Position numbers and translations under genes: made by a program. Shown here one piece after another: positions 55,998 through 64,000 of a DNA stretch of 64,000 nucleotides. Under the pieces are notes generated by a model. The model had not been told where the DNA came from and searched no databases. It saw only the letters and a list, made by a program, of their open reading frames with translations. Each line of letters begins with the position of its first letter. Positions within the stretch are counted from its first letter, which is position 1. The DNA comes from Elusimicrobiota bacterium (lineage in GTDB: Bacteria; Elusimicrobiota; Elusimicrobia; UBA1565; UBA9628), in contig DMMY01000011.1 of NCBI GenBank assembly GCA_003452935.1, positions 1-64,000 of the forward strand, written 5' to 3'.

Positions 55998-57812
55998 CTA
56001 GGCAGAACCCCGGGCCTTTCCATCCGTCGCCGGCAGCGGCGGCTGCAGGGGATTGCCGCGCAGCCCGGCGCGCTGGGCGAGCTTCAAGACCGCGAAACTC
56101 GCCTCGGTCACCACCTGTTCCCAGTCCGCTTCCCCGCGCGAGATGCGGTCCAATTCCTCCTCCAAGCGGGCCGTGTAGCCCAGATCAATGAAGTTCCCGG
56201 AAAAATGGCGTACCAAGAATTCGGTCACGGCCAGGCCCAATGGCGTCGCGTGAAGCTTGCGCTTCTGTTCCACCACATAGCCGCGCTCCAGGATGGTGCG
56301 CATGATGTTGGCGTAGGTCGAGGGCCGGCCGATTCCGTCGCGCTCGAGCTTTTTAATAAGAGAGGCCTGCGTGTAGCGCGGCGGCGGCTTGGTGGAACGC
56401 CGGGCCGCGGCCAAATCCAAGACCTTGAGTTCGTCGCCGGGATTTAGCAGCGGCAGCTCGCCTTGGGCCTCATCATCCTCTTCGGCCGGCTCCCCCTTCT
56501 TGCGAGCCTCGCCCTTGGGTTTGGCCTCCTCGGTGGCGTCGTCGCCGGCCAGCCGGCGCCAGCCGTCAAAAAGCGTCACCTTGCCCTTGGCCTGAAAAAC
56601 GCCCACGGCCTCGAACGTTCCATCCGCCCGCTTCCACGAACCCGGCGCGCAGGCCACGTCAATAGTCGTGATCTGGTCCCGGCCCGCGGCCATCTGGCAG
56701 GCTATGAACCTCTGCCAGATGAGGCGGTAAAGCCGGCCCTCGTCGCCGCTCCCCCGGGCCTCGGCCCCGGATTCGGGATGAGTCGGCCGGATCGCCTCGT
56801 GCGCCTCCTGCGCATTGGCCGCCTTGGTGGCGTGGATAATGGGCTCATGGGGCAGGTAGGGCCCGGGGAAATCCCGGGCGATGATCTGGCGCGCCGCAGC
56901 CACGGCCTCGGCTGAAAGAGCCGTGGAATCGGTGCGGTGGTAGGTGATGTGTCCGTTTTCAAAAAGGTTCTGCAGCAGCTTCATGGTGACATCCGGATTA
57001 AAGCCCAGGCGCACGGACGCGGCCTGTTGCACCGTGGCCGTGGAAAAAGGCGGCGGAGCGTTGCGGCCCGCGTCGCGGCGCTCGCAGGCAAGCACCTGCC
57101 AGACCTGCTGCCGGCACCAAGCGATGGCCTTCTCGGCCACGGCAAGGTCCCTAAGGCGCTGCCCCAAGGGGTGGCTCTTCCAGGTGATGAGCTTCGCCGC
57201 GAAAGGCGGCGGCGAGCCCTGCCGCTCAAGTTTCGCCGCCAAGATGAGGTAATCGACGGTGTTATGCTTCCCGATCTCCCGCTCGCGCTCGGAGACCAGG
57301 CGCAGGGCCACGGATTGCACGCGGCCGGCGCTCCTGGCGCCCTTGCCCACGCGCCCCAAGGTCGGGCTGACCAGCCAGCCCACCACTCGGTCCAAAACCC
57401 GGCGCGCCTGCTGGGCATTGACCAGCCGCAAATCCAGGGGCCGGGGCTGGGCCATGGCCTTTTGCACATCGGCCTTGGTGACCGCGTGAAAGACCACGCG
57501 CCGATAAGTCCTCTCGCCCAAGAGTTGGCTTACGTGCCAGGCAATGGCCTCGCCCTCGCGGTCCGGGTCCATGGCCAGAAGCACTTCCTGGGCCCCCTGG
57601 GCCAAGGCCGAGAGCTCGGCGATGGCCCGGGCGGAGCGCTCCAACATCCGGTAGGTCGGCGCCACCTTGCCGCGCGCAAAGGCCACGGCCAGGCCTCCCG
57701 AGACCGGCAAATCGCGCACGTGCCCGAAGGAAGCGGCCACGCGAAAGCCGGCGCCCAAGAAGTCGCGGATTTTACGGACCTTGTTGGGAGATTCAACGAT
57801 AACAAGTTTCAT
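55998..57812 (-). CDS. Second DNA topoisomerase of type IA (no zinc tail)
   Basis: 604 aa. Toprim start LVIVESPNKVRKIRDFL, acidic AMDPDREGEAIAWHVSQLL, AGRVQSVALRLVSE, active site GHITYHRTDSTALS (catalytic Tyr), and IGRPSTYANIMRTIL. It lacks the C-terminal zinc modules of the topA at 3406-5733 and ends ELDRISRGEADWEQVV... then a short tail. Such lone TopA paralogues often travel on plasmids or accessory elements. The TATAAT at 57852-57857 abuts an upstream in-frame ATG, so translation must start at ATG 57812. Confidence 0.93.
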   Translation of the reverse strand: MKLVIVESPNKVRKIRDFLGAGFRVAASFGHVRDLPVSGGLAVAFARGKVAPTYRMLERSARAIAELSALAQGAQEVLLAMDPDREGEAIAWHVSQLLGERTYRRVVFHAVTKADVQKAMAQPRPLDLRLVNAQQARRVLDRVVGWLVSPTLGRVGKGARSAGRVQSVALRLVSEREREIGKHNTVDYLILAAKLERQGSPPPFAAKLITWKSHPLGQRLRDLAVAEKAIAWCRQQVWQVLACERRDAGRNAPPPFSTATVQQAASVRLGFNPDVTMKLLQNLFENGHITYHRTDSTALSAEAVAAARQIIARDFPGPYLPHEPIIHATKAANAQEAHEAIRPTHPESGAEARGSGDEGRLYRLIWQRFIACQMAAGRDQITTIDVACAPGSWKRADGTFEAVGVFQAKGKVTLFDGWRRLAGDDATEEAKPKGEARKKGEPAEEDDEAQGELPLLNPGDELKVLDLAAARRSTKPPPRYTQASLIKKLERDGIGRPSTYANIMRTILERGYVVEQKRKLHATPLGLAVTEFLVRHFSGNFIDLGYTARLEEELDRISRGEADWEQVVTEASFAVLKLAQRAGLRGNPLQPPLPATDGKARGSA

Positions 57813-57851
57813 ATCCAGCCCCTGCCATGCCTCATCCTGCCGTTGCGTCAT

Positions 57852-57857
57852 ATTATA
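57852..57857 (-). promoter_or_regulatory. -10 element (TATAAT) of the second topoisomerase
   Basis: Minus-strand TATAAT directly before the upstream in-frame ATG (57851), which rules that ATG out as start and leaves a leader of ~33 nt with AGGGGC before ATG 57812. The rest of the 57813-58048 gap shows nothing else clear. Confidence 0.55.
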
Positions 57858-58048
57858 GCCTTCTCCTTATCAAGCAATGAAGAACAACCTGGCGTCCGCA
57901 ACACGTCCAACTCTTTATGAAACAGACAGGTCTCATTGCCATCCTCGAACGAATACTTCTTGCAGTCGTACGCCTTATTGACTCATGGATTATTATTTAA
58001 CACGATATATGCGGGGCCAAGGAAATCCTGATCCTCCCCCCATCTGTT

Positions 58049-60346
58049 ATGAAAGACCAACCATCCCCGTTTCCTCATCCCCTCCGCGACCATTTCGAGA
58101 AAGCCCAGCATGCCTTACGCAACCGCCACATTCTCACGGCCTCGGTCGTCACCATCGGTTTGGCCGGGCTTGTCGCGACCTTGGTTCAGGATCAAATCTT
58201 GCACATGCCCCCGGGCTGGACCAAATCCCTGGTGAATCTGGCTCTGGCCATGGCCATAGGCGGACCTTACCTCATAACCGTAACGCGCCGGGAATTCCGA
58301 CGCCGCATAACCGCGGAAGACGAGGTGAGGCGTCACTCGGAGTCCCAAACCGCTCTTTTCGAGATCGCGCGACTTTCCCTTTTGGACCTGGCCATGGAAG
58401 ACTTTCTGGGAGGCGTGCTCGACTGCATCATGTCCGTCCATTGGCTCTGCCTGGAACCCCACGGCGGCGTCTTCCTTGCCGACCCGGACGGCAAGACCCT
58501 GAGCCTGCGCGCCTATCGCGGCGATGACCCGGACTCGGACATATGCACCCGCGTGCCCATGGGGCGCTGCGTCTGCGGTCGGGCCGCGCAGAGCCGACAT
58601 ATCGAGTGCATCGCCGCCGACGACGGCGACCATATGCGCAAGCATCCCAGCGTCTGGCGGCACACCCACTATTGCGCGCCCATCCTCCTGGGCGAAAGAT
58701 GCCTCGGCGTGCTCAAGCTGCAGATGCAGCCGGAGCACCAACGCGACGAGCGCGAACTCTTGTTCCTCGAAGCGGCGGGCAATCTTATCGCGGTGATCCT
58801 CGCGCGCAAGAACGCGGAAGAAGAGCGCAGCCGCCTGGCCACGGCCATCGAGCAGACCACGGAAACCGTGGTCATCACGGACCCGGATGGCAATATCGTC
58901 TATGTCAATCCGGCCTTCAGCCGAGTCACCGGTTATGCCCGCGAGGAGTCCCTAGGCCGCAACCCCCGCATGCTCAAGAGCGGCAAGCACGGGCGCGAGT
59001 TCTACGAGACTCTCTGGCAGACCATCGGCCATGGCAAGGTGTGGAACGGACGCCTGACCAACAAGAAGAAAGACGGAACCTGCTACGAGCAGCACATGAC
59101 CATTTCCCCGATCAAGGACGGCTCTGGTCAAATCGTCAACTATGTCGCGGTCTGGCGGGACGTCACGGCCCAGGTGACCATGGAAGAACAGCTGCGCCGC
59201 TCCCAGAAGATGGAGGCCGTGGGCCTTCTGGCCGGAGGCATTGCCCACGATTTCAACAACGTCCTGACCACCATCGTCGGCTACAACTACTTCCTGCTCG
59301 AAGGCCTCGAGTCCGGGCATCCCTTGCGCCCCTACAGCCAGGAAATCCGCCGCTCCGCCGAACTTGCCGCCTCCTTGACCCGGCAATTCCTGGCCGTGGG
59401 CCGCACCGAGGTGGTTCAACCCCGGCCCATCGATCCCAACAGCGTCATCCTGGCCATGTCGAAGATGCTGCGCCGGCTCGTGGGAGAAAACATAAAACTC
59501 TATTTGCAGCCGGCGGAATCCGTATGGCCCGTCATGATGGACTGCGGTCAGTTGGAACAGGTCATTTTAAACCTCGTCGTCAATGCGCGCGATGCCATGC
59601 CCAAGGGCGGCCGGCTCACCCTGACGACGAAGAATATAACGACCCTAGAAGAGAAGAACCCGGATCCCCACATCAACCTGCCGGACGGGCAATACATGAC
59701 CCTGGAAATCCGTGACACGGGCGTGGGCATGTCGGCCGAAACCAAAGCGCGCATATTCGAGCCCTTCTTCACCACCAAGGACCCTGGACGCGGCACCGGG
59801 CTGGGCTTGGCCACGGTGCGGGGCATCGTCAAGCAATACGAAGGATATATTTCGGTTGACAGCGAGCCGGACAAAGGGACCGTCTTCCGGATATACCTGC
59901 CGCGGGTCGACGGCGGAGTGGAGGCCCTGCTGCCGGGAGATGTCAACAAGTCCACCAAGGGCGGAGACGAAAGCATCATGATCGTCGAAGACAACGACGC
60001 CTTAAGAACCCTCATCAAGAGGGCCTTGCGCCAGAAAGGCTACCGGGTCTTCGCCTCCAGCACGGCTGAGGAGGCTTTGTCGCATTTCCGCAAGCACAAT
60101 GATCGCATTGATCTTCTGCTCACGGACCTCGTTCTTACGGATATGGACGGAGCGGAACTGGCGAAACAATTCATGGAGATGCGGCCCGGCCTGAGGGTGG
60201 CCTATATGTCGGGATATCCCAGCAGCGCCTGGTCCATCGGCGCCCTGCGCGCCGACTCCATCCTGATCGAAAAGCCGTTCTCGCCCGACATGCTGCTGAG
60301 CACCCTGCGCAAGCTGCTTGACGCCAACCGGATCGAGGCACATTAA
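58049..60346 (+). CDS. Membrane hybrid histidine kinase (GAF-PAS-HisKA-HATPase-REC)
   Basis: 765 aa. Two transmembrane helices (HILTASVVTIGLAGLVATLV; SLVNLALAMAIGGPYLITV), a GAF domain (FEIARLSLLDLAMEDFLGG to GVLKLQMQPEHQRD) with Cys-rich MGRCVCGRA, a PAS domain with PAC (AIEQTTETVVITDPDGNIVY; YVAVWRDVTAQVTME), HisKA H-box LAGGIAHDFNNVLTTIVG, HATPase_c (RDTGVGMSAETKARIFEPFF; GTGLGLATVRGIV) and a C-terminal receiver (IVEDNDALRTLIKRALR, phospho-Asp in LLLTDLVLTDMDG, Lys in LIEKPFSP). The GAF-linked Cys could bind a metal or heme. No partner regulator adjacent except 60367. Confidence 0.93.
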   Translation: MKDQPSPFPHPLRDHFEKAQHALRNRHILTASVVTIGLAGLVATLVQDQILHMPPGWTKSLVNLALAMAIGGPYLITVTRREFRRRITAEDEVRRHSESQTALFEIARLSLLDLAMEDFLGGVLDCIMSVHWLCLEPHGGVFLADPDGKTLSLRAYRGDDPDSDICTRVPMGRCVCGRAAQSRHIECIAADDGDHMRKHPSVWRHTHYCAPILLGERCLGVLKLQMQPEHQRDERELLFLEAAGNLIAVILARKNAEEERSRLATAIEQTTETVVITDPDGNIVYVNPAFSRVTGYAREESLGRNPRMLKSGKHGREFYETLWQTIGHGKVWNGRLTNKKKDGTCYEQHMTISPIKDGSGQIVNYVAVWRDVTAQVTMEEQLRRSQKMEAVGLLAGGIAHDFNNVLTTIVGYNYFLLEGLESGHPLRPYSQEIRRSAELAASLTRQFLAVGRTEVVQPRPIDPNSVILAMSKMLRRLVGENIKLYLQPAESVWPVMMDCGQLEQVILNLVVNARDAMPKGGRLTLTTKNITTLEEKNPDPHINLPDGQYMTLEIRDTGVGMSAETKARIFEPFFTTKDPGRGTGLGLATVRGIVKQYEGYISVDSEPDKGTVFRIYLPRVDGGVEALLPGDVNKSTKGGDESIMIVEDNDALRTLIKRALRQKGYRVFASSTAEEALSHFRKHNDRIDLLLTDLVLTDMDGAELAKQFMEMRPGLRVAYMSGYPSSAWSIGALRADSILIEKPFSPDMLLSTLRKLLDANRIEAH

Positions 60347-60366
60347 AGCGCCGCTGACGCCCGGGA

Positions 60367-61071
60367 TCAGCCCTTGGCGGGAACCCGGACGCAGTAGCCC
60401 CGGCCCGTCACGCTCACCAGCCAGCGATCCGAAGTCCAGCCCAACTTCAGACGGATGCGCCGCACGTGCACGTCCACGGTCTTGAGGCTGCTCTCGGACG
60501 GCGGAGAGATTCCCCAGACGCGCTCGTAGAGCGCGACCCGGTCCTCCGGTTCGGGACTGCGGCAGGCCAGCTCGTAGAGCAGACCAAACTCCTTGGGCGT
60601 CAGGTGCGAAAACTCCTTGCCCTTCATCGCGACCGTCTTGCGGCCGTAGTCCAGACGCAGATCGCCGACCCGCACGTCCTGCGGCTGCGGCGTTTCCGGC
60701 CGGGAACGCCGCAGCAGCGCCCGGCAATAGGCCAACAGGCGCTCGGCCTTGACCGGCTTGGTCAGATAGTCGTCGGCGCCCATGTCCAGGCAGGCCACGT
60801 CCTGCCCCTCGCGATCGTTGCCGGTCAAGATCAGGATGGGGATGCTCGCGGTCTCGGGATCCTGCTTGAGGCGCTGGCAGACCTCGAGCCCGCCCAGCCC
60901 CGGCATGACCAAGTCCAGAATCACGAGTTCGGGCTTCTCCGCCCGGGCCAGGCAGACCCCGGCTTTCCCCGAGCCGGCCTCGCTGGAGTCGAAGCCGTTG
61001 AGTTTCAAGATGCCGGCGACGGCCTTGCGGAAGGCGGGATCGTCCTCGATGAGAAGGATTCTAGGTGGCAC
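60367..61071 (-). CDS. OmpR/PhoB-type response regulator
   Basis: 234 aa. Receiver: ILLIEDDPAFRKAVAGIL, phospho-Asp in LVILDLVMPGLGG, Thr in LILTGNDRE, Lys in DYLTKPVKAERL. Output: winged helix (FSHLTPKEFGLLYELA, VYERVWGISP, DVHVRRIRLKL). Divergent from the histidine kinase at 61097 with only 25 nt between, so the two form a two-component system. Start GTG 61071, 7 nt after a TATAAT, no Shine-Dalgarno. Confidence 0.93.
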   Translation of the reverse strand: MPPRILLIEDDPAFRKAVAGILKLNGFDSSEAGSGKAGVCLARAEKPELVILDLVMPGLGGLEVCQRLKQDPETASIPILILTGNDREGQDVACLDMGADDYLTKPVKAERLLAYCRALLRRSRPETPQPQDVRVGDLRLDYGRKTVAMKGKEFSHLTPKEFGLLYELACRSPEPEDRVALYERVWGISPPSESSLKTVDVHVRRIRLKLGWTSDRWLVSVTGRGYCVRVPAKG

Positions 61072-61078
61072 GACGAAT

Positions 61079-61088
61079 ATTATATAAC
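61079..61088. promoter_or_regulatory. Shared A/T core giving divergent -10 elements
   Basis: In the 25-nt gap between regulator (GTG 61071, minus) and kinase (ATG 61097, plus): TATAAT on the minus strand at 61084-61079 (7 nt to GTG) and TATAAC on the plus strand at 61083-61088 (8 nt to ATG) overlap. Both transcripts would be leaderless and mutually exclusive at RNA polymerase binding. Confidence 0.45.
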
Positions 61089-61096
61089 CTTAACAG

Positions 61097-62296
61097 ATGA
61101 GAGCTAAATACCTCATGCTCTTCCGGGCCGTTCTGGCGGAGACGCTGCTGCTGCAGTCCTTCTACGCCCCGGCCATGACCCTGGCACGTTGGTGGCTCTG
61201 GGGCCTTTTGGGACTTTACGCCGCGGTCGCCGGGCTTCTTTTCTGGCTTGACCGCCGCCAACACCTGCCCGTCCGCTGGATGCTGGGCTCTTTTTTCTTC
61301 GATATCGGCGTGACCTCGTTGATCCTCCACGCCACGGGAGGCTTTGCCGGGGATTTTTACGTAGCCTACTTCCTCGTCATCCTGAGTTCCTGCCTCATAG
61401 AGAGCCTCGCCTTCAGCTTTTTGGTGGGAGGCATCGCCTGCCTGGTCTACGCCGCCTTGGCCTTCCCGGGGATCGATGCCGCCTTCAACCCTTTCTACCT
61501 CTTGCGCCTCTCTCTCTTGCTGGCCACGGCCTTCTTCAGCACCTATATCGCGGATCATGCCCGGCGCGTGCAGAAGGAGACGGCCGAGAGCTACGAGGAG
61601 CGTCTGGACTGGATGCGGCGCCTCTCCCAAGTAGGCCAAGCGCTGGCCCGCATCCTGCACGAGATAAAAACCCCCCTGGGCACCATCAGCTTGACGACCG
61701 AGTATCTCCGGCAAAGCCTGCTTCAAGGCCAGCCTCAGGAACTCGAAGAGCGGCTTCGCGTCATCGAGGCGGCGGCGGACCGGGCCTCCGCCATCGTGCG
61801 CGACTATCTCGAGTTCGGCAAGCCCACGCAGATTTCCCTCAAGCCCCTCCCTGTCCAAGAGCCTCTGGAAGAAGCCCTCTCCGGCCTGCGGCTGCGCCTG
61901 GAAGAGCGCGACATCCTTCTGAGCTCCGCGCTCGCCCGGCAGACCATGGTCCTGGGCAGCCGGCGGCATCTCGTGCAGCTCTTCACCATCCTTTTGGACA
62001 ACGCCCTCGCCGCCATGCCTCTCGCCGGCCGCCTCAACGTGGACGCCGGCGAAAGCGGCGGACAAGCCCGGGTGCGCATTACGGATACGGGCGTAGGCAT
62101 CGATCCCGACATGCGGTCCCGGCTCTTCGAGCCTTTCGCCACCTCCCGACCCGAATCCGGAGGCACGGGCTTGGGACTCTCCATCGCCCGCTGGATCGTG
62201 CTCAGGCATGGCGGAAACATATCTCTGCAGAGCGACGGCCCGGCCCGGGGCACCACGGTTATTGTCGACCTGCCCTTGGCTCAAAAATTTAACTAA
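61097..62296 (+). CDS. Polytopic membrane histidine kinase
   Basis: 399 aa. Five or six N-terminal hydrophobic helices (SFYAPAMTLARWWLWGLL; YFLVILSSCLIESLAFSFLV; LSLLLATAFFSTYIADHA) replace a classical sensor, so the stimulus is probably sensed in the membrane. HisKA H-box RILHEIKTPLGTISL and HATPase_c with ITDTGVGIDPDMRSRLFEPF and GTGLGLSIARWIV. Partner of the divergent OmpR-type regulator at 60367. Start supported by the promoter 8 nt upstream. Confidence 0.94.
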   Translation: MRAKYLMLFRAVLAETLLLQSFYAPAMTLARWWLWGLLGLYAAVAGLLFWLDRRQHLPVRWMLGSFFFDIGVTSLILHATGGFAGDFYVAYFLVILSSCLIESLAFSFLVGGIACLVYAALAFPGIDAAFNPFYLLRLSLLLATAFFSTYIADHARRVQKETAESYEERLDWMRRLSQVGQALARILHEIKTPLGTISLTTEYLRQSLLQGQPQELEERLRVIEAAADRASAIVRDYLEFGKPTQISLKPLPVQEPLEEALSGLRLRLEERDILLSSALARQTMVLGSRRHLVQLFTILLDNALAAMPLAGRLNVDAGESGGQARVRITDTGVGIDPDMRSRLFEPFATSRPESGGTGLGLSIARWIVLRHGGNISLQSDGPARGTTVIVDLPLAQKFN

Positions 62297-62304
62297 AAGT
62301 TTTC

Positions 62305-62333
62305 TGGAAAGAGACGGGGAATCCGCCTACACT
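62305..62333 (+). promoter_or_regulatory. Promoter of second pseudopilin locus (leaderless type)
   Basis: TGGAAA (62305-62310), 17 nt, TACACT (62328-62333), then 7 nt to ATG 62341. No Shine-Dalgarno. Confidence 0.55.
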
Positions 62334-62340
62334 GTGAGCA

Positions 62341-63996
62341 ATGATTACCCCCGTGCTCCGGAAAGCTCGCCGAGGCTCGGTCTTGCTCGAAACCGTCCTG
62401 GCCATGCTCATCATGACCACAGTGGGGCTCGCTCTTCTGGCCATGGTGCAAAAATCACTGGTCGTTTCTTACAGGGCCCGGGAAGCCATGACTTGCTCCA
62501 GAATGGCGCAGACCGGATTGGCCCGGGTTAAGAACATGGATTTCTATTACCTCTTTGCCGCGGACTCCGACCAGGCCGACTTTGGGCTCTGGGCCGCCTA
62601 CCCGTACAAGGCCGTGCTTGACGGGATAAAAACGACATTAAATTCCTCGAAATTCGACCGTTTCCGCATCCAAAGCGCATTCATGCGCCGGGATAGCTCG
62701 GATTCCAACAACAATGCGATGACCTCGGACCTCGTGCCCTTCACGGACAACAACGGAGACAACGTGGACGACTACGACTCCAATATCCGGTTTTTCGATC
62801 AAAACGCCGATGGAGATTTCCACGACACCTATACCTCGGCCGGCCGCACCGTGGCCGAGCAACCCGACACCCATATCAAGAAAGTCACTTTCGACGTGTT
62901 CCGGGCGGGCCGGCTAGTCTGCTCGAAAACCGAACTCGTCAGCCTGGAGCAGATGACCGGCGACCCTAACCCCTCCAGCGAATCAGCCTTGTCCCTGCTG
63001 GTTTCGACGCCCTCCAACGGAGCGTTTCTCTATAGCATGAGCACCTTGGCGCGACAAAACGCCTGGGCCCTGGCCATCTCCAAACCCTATCCCAACGATA
63101 TCCAGCGCTTTCGCGCCGATGCCACGAGCCCCCTGCCCATAGCCGGAGAGACCGATCCCCTGGCCACGATCAATCTCTATGTGGGAAGCAGCGGCATTCT
63201 CGCCGCCCCCGCGGCTGACGCTGCCGGCGGTTTTTCGGCCGCGCCGCCGGCAATAACCGCCGCTCTGGTGGAGGGCGCCAATATCCTGCGCGTGCAGGCC
63301 ACGAAAGACGGCTATAATTCTCCCATCGCCAATAAAAGCCTGGTCTTGGACCTGGCCCCGCCGATAGCCGGCGGATTCTCCCCGACGGGAACCGCCGCCA
63401 CCAGGGCCCCTTTCGTTTCCGCCACCTTGAGCGACCCTGGCGTTTCCACCGCGACCACCAGCGGCATCTGTCCGGATGTCGTCACCCTCAAAATCAACGG
63501 AACGCCGGTCAATTTCGCCTACACCGCCGGCGCCGTGGTCTGGATCGATTCCACGACCGGAGCCGCCCCGATCCTCGACACCGGGACCTACACGGCCGTC
63601 ATCGAGGGCGGAGACTACGCCGGCTACAAGACCAGCGCCGCCTGGACCTTCACCCTCTCCGTGCCGGACACGGATCATTCCGCCCCCGCCATCGCCGAGA
63701 AAAGCCCTATCGGCATGGCGCCTTCGACCCTGCCCGATATCTCGGTCAAGGTCTTCGACAATCAAAGCGGGATTATTCCCGCCAGCATCACCCTTAAAAT
63801 CGACGGCGCCATAGCGGTGAATGCGTCGAACGTCGGCCAACACTACGATGCGGGCACGAACAAGGTCACATTCACGCTTTCCTCCCCATTCCCGCCGGGA
63901 ACCTCGCACAGCGTCGAGATCACGGCCAGCCACTGGGCCACGTTCCCGGCGGACAAGATCACATCCACGGACTCCTGGACGTTCACGACCCCATGA
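62341..63996 (+). CDS. Large pseudopilin with Ig-like domains
   Basis: 551 aa. Prepilin-type start RRGSVLLETVLAMLIMTTVG (Gly-1, Glu5), then GLARVKNMDFYYLF, followed by a large secreted portion with repeated Ig/Big-like strands (VTLKINGTPVNFAYTAGAVV; SVKVFDNQSGIIPASITLKI) and a closing SVEITASHW. Like the 868-aa pseudopilin it is far longer than a classical minor pilin. Its stop overlaps a new ATG (ATGA) at the window edge. Confidence 0.85.
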   Translation: MITPVLRKARRGSVLLETVLAMLIMTTVGLALLAMVQKSLVVSYRAREAMTCSRMAQTGLARVKNMDFYYLFAADSDQADFGLWAAYPYKAVLDGIKTTLNSSKFDRFRIQSAFMRRDSSDSNNNAMTSDLVPFTDNNGDNVDDYDSNIRFFDQNADGDFHDTYTSAGRTVAEQPDTHIKKVTFDVFRAGRLVCSKTELVSLEQMTGDPNPSSESALSLLVSTPSNGAFLYSMSTLARQNAWALAISKPYPNDIQRFRADATSPLPIAGETDPLATINLYVGSSGILAAPAADAAGGFSAAPPAITAALVEGANILRVQATKDGYNSPIANKSLVLDLAPPIAGGFSPTGTAATRAPFVSATLSDPGVSTATTSGICPDVVTLKINGTPVNFAYTAGAVVWIDSTTGAAPILDTGTYTAVIEGGDYAGYKTSAAWTFTLSVPDTDHSAPAIAEKSPIGMAPSTLPDISVKVFDNQSGIIPASITLKIDGAIAVNASNVGQHYDAGTNKVTFTLSSPFPPGTSHSVEITASHWATFPADKITSTDSWTFTTP

Positions 63997-64000
63997 AGCC
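63993..64000 (+). CDS. Start of a coupled gene cut by the window edge
   Basis: ATG at 63993 overlaps the pseudopilin stop as ATGA and reads Met-Lys before the sequence ends. By analogy with 54199, a second pseudopilin may follow. Confidence 0.4.

Overview
The window is a gene-dense, GC-rich bacterial chromosome segment with no non-coding gap longer than about 270 bases. The cell looks Gram-negative-like and diderm: lipoproteins with lipoboxes, a LysM protein, PssA/Psd phospholipid synthesis, type IV pilus-type proteins. It has a B12-dependent ribonucleotide reductase, many sensor kinases and a tRNA-Leu without encoded CCA. The mix (sugar-phosphate microcompartment, very long pseudopilins, DnaA-like paralogue) would fit a deep-branching phylum such as Elusimicrobiota. 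That assignment is inference only; nothing here is a marker-gene proof.

Layout. 1-10.2 kb (minus strand): a tightly overlapping run transcribed comM -> LysM protein -> TPR protein -> HTH protein -> dprA -> topA -> xerC -> unknown -> purA, joining DNA uptake/processing and topology genes. 10.3-17.6 kb (minus): pilT, an Ala/Pro-repeat protein, a DnaA-type ATPase without its DNA-binding domain, a GAF sensor kinase and an envelope protein, probably co-transcribed. 17.6-25.1 kb (minus): a complete bacterial microcompartment (BMC) locus of the sugar-phosphate-utilising type. It has two BMC-H, three BMC-P and one BMC-T shell proteins, deoxyribose-phosphate aldolase, an RpiB-like protein, a CoA-acylating aldehyde dehydrogenase, a PduL phosphotransacylase and triosephosphate isomerase, plus three small unrecognised proteins. 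A good sigma70-type promoter and a 19-bp palindrome precede tpiA. 25.1-27.8 kb: HAD phosphatase, 5'-nucleotidase and PhoU/DUF47-like genes that could feed nucleotide-derived sugar phosphates to the BMC. 27.9-38.8 kb (minus): an exported J-domain protein, asnB with a methyltransferase, rplM-rpsI, dcd, two squalene-synthase-family genes, obg and rplU-rpmA. 38.8-45.6 kb: an XRE regulator, a lone response regulator, then nrdJ and tmk-holB-metG on the plus strand. 45.6-50.6 kb (minus): pssA/psd, tRNA-Leu, a hybrid kinase/response regulator pair, lepB and a lipoprotein. 50.7-64 kb: two pseudopilin loci (one containing a lamin-tail domain), a second type IA topoisomerase and further two-component genes; a coupled gene starts at the right edge.

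How they work together. The inferred BMC pathway is deoxyribose-5-P -> acetaldehyde + glyceraldehyde-3-P (DeoC); acetaldehyde -> acetyl-CoA -> acetyl-P (aldehyde dehydrogenase, PduL); glyceraldehyde-3-P -> DHAP (TpiA). Many genes here (rplM, rplU, tmk, regulators, a pseudopilin) have a -10-like hexamer only 6-9 nt before the start codon and no Shine-Dalgarno, which suggests common leaderless transcription.
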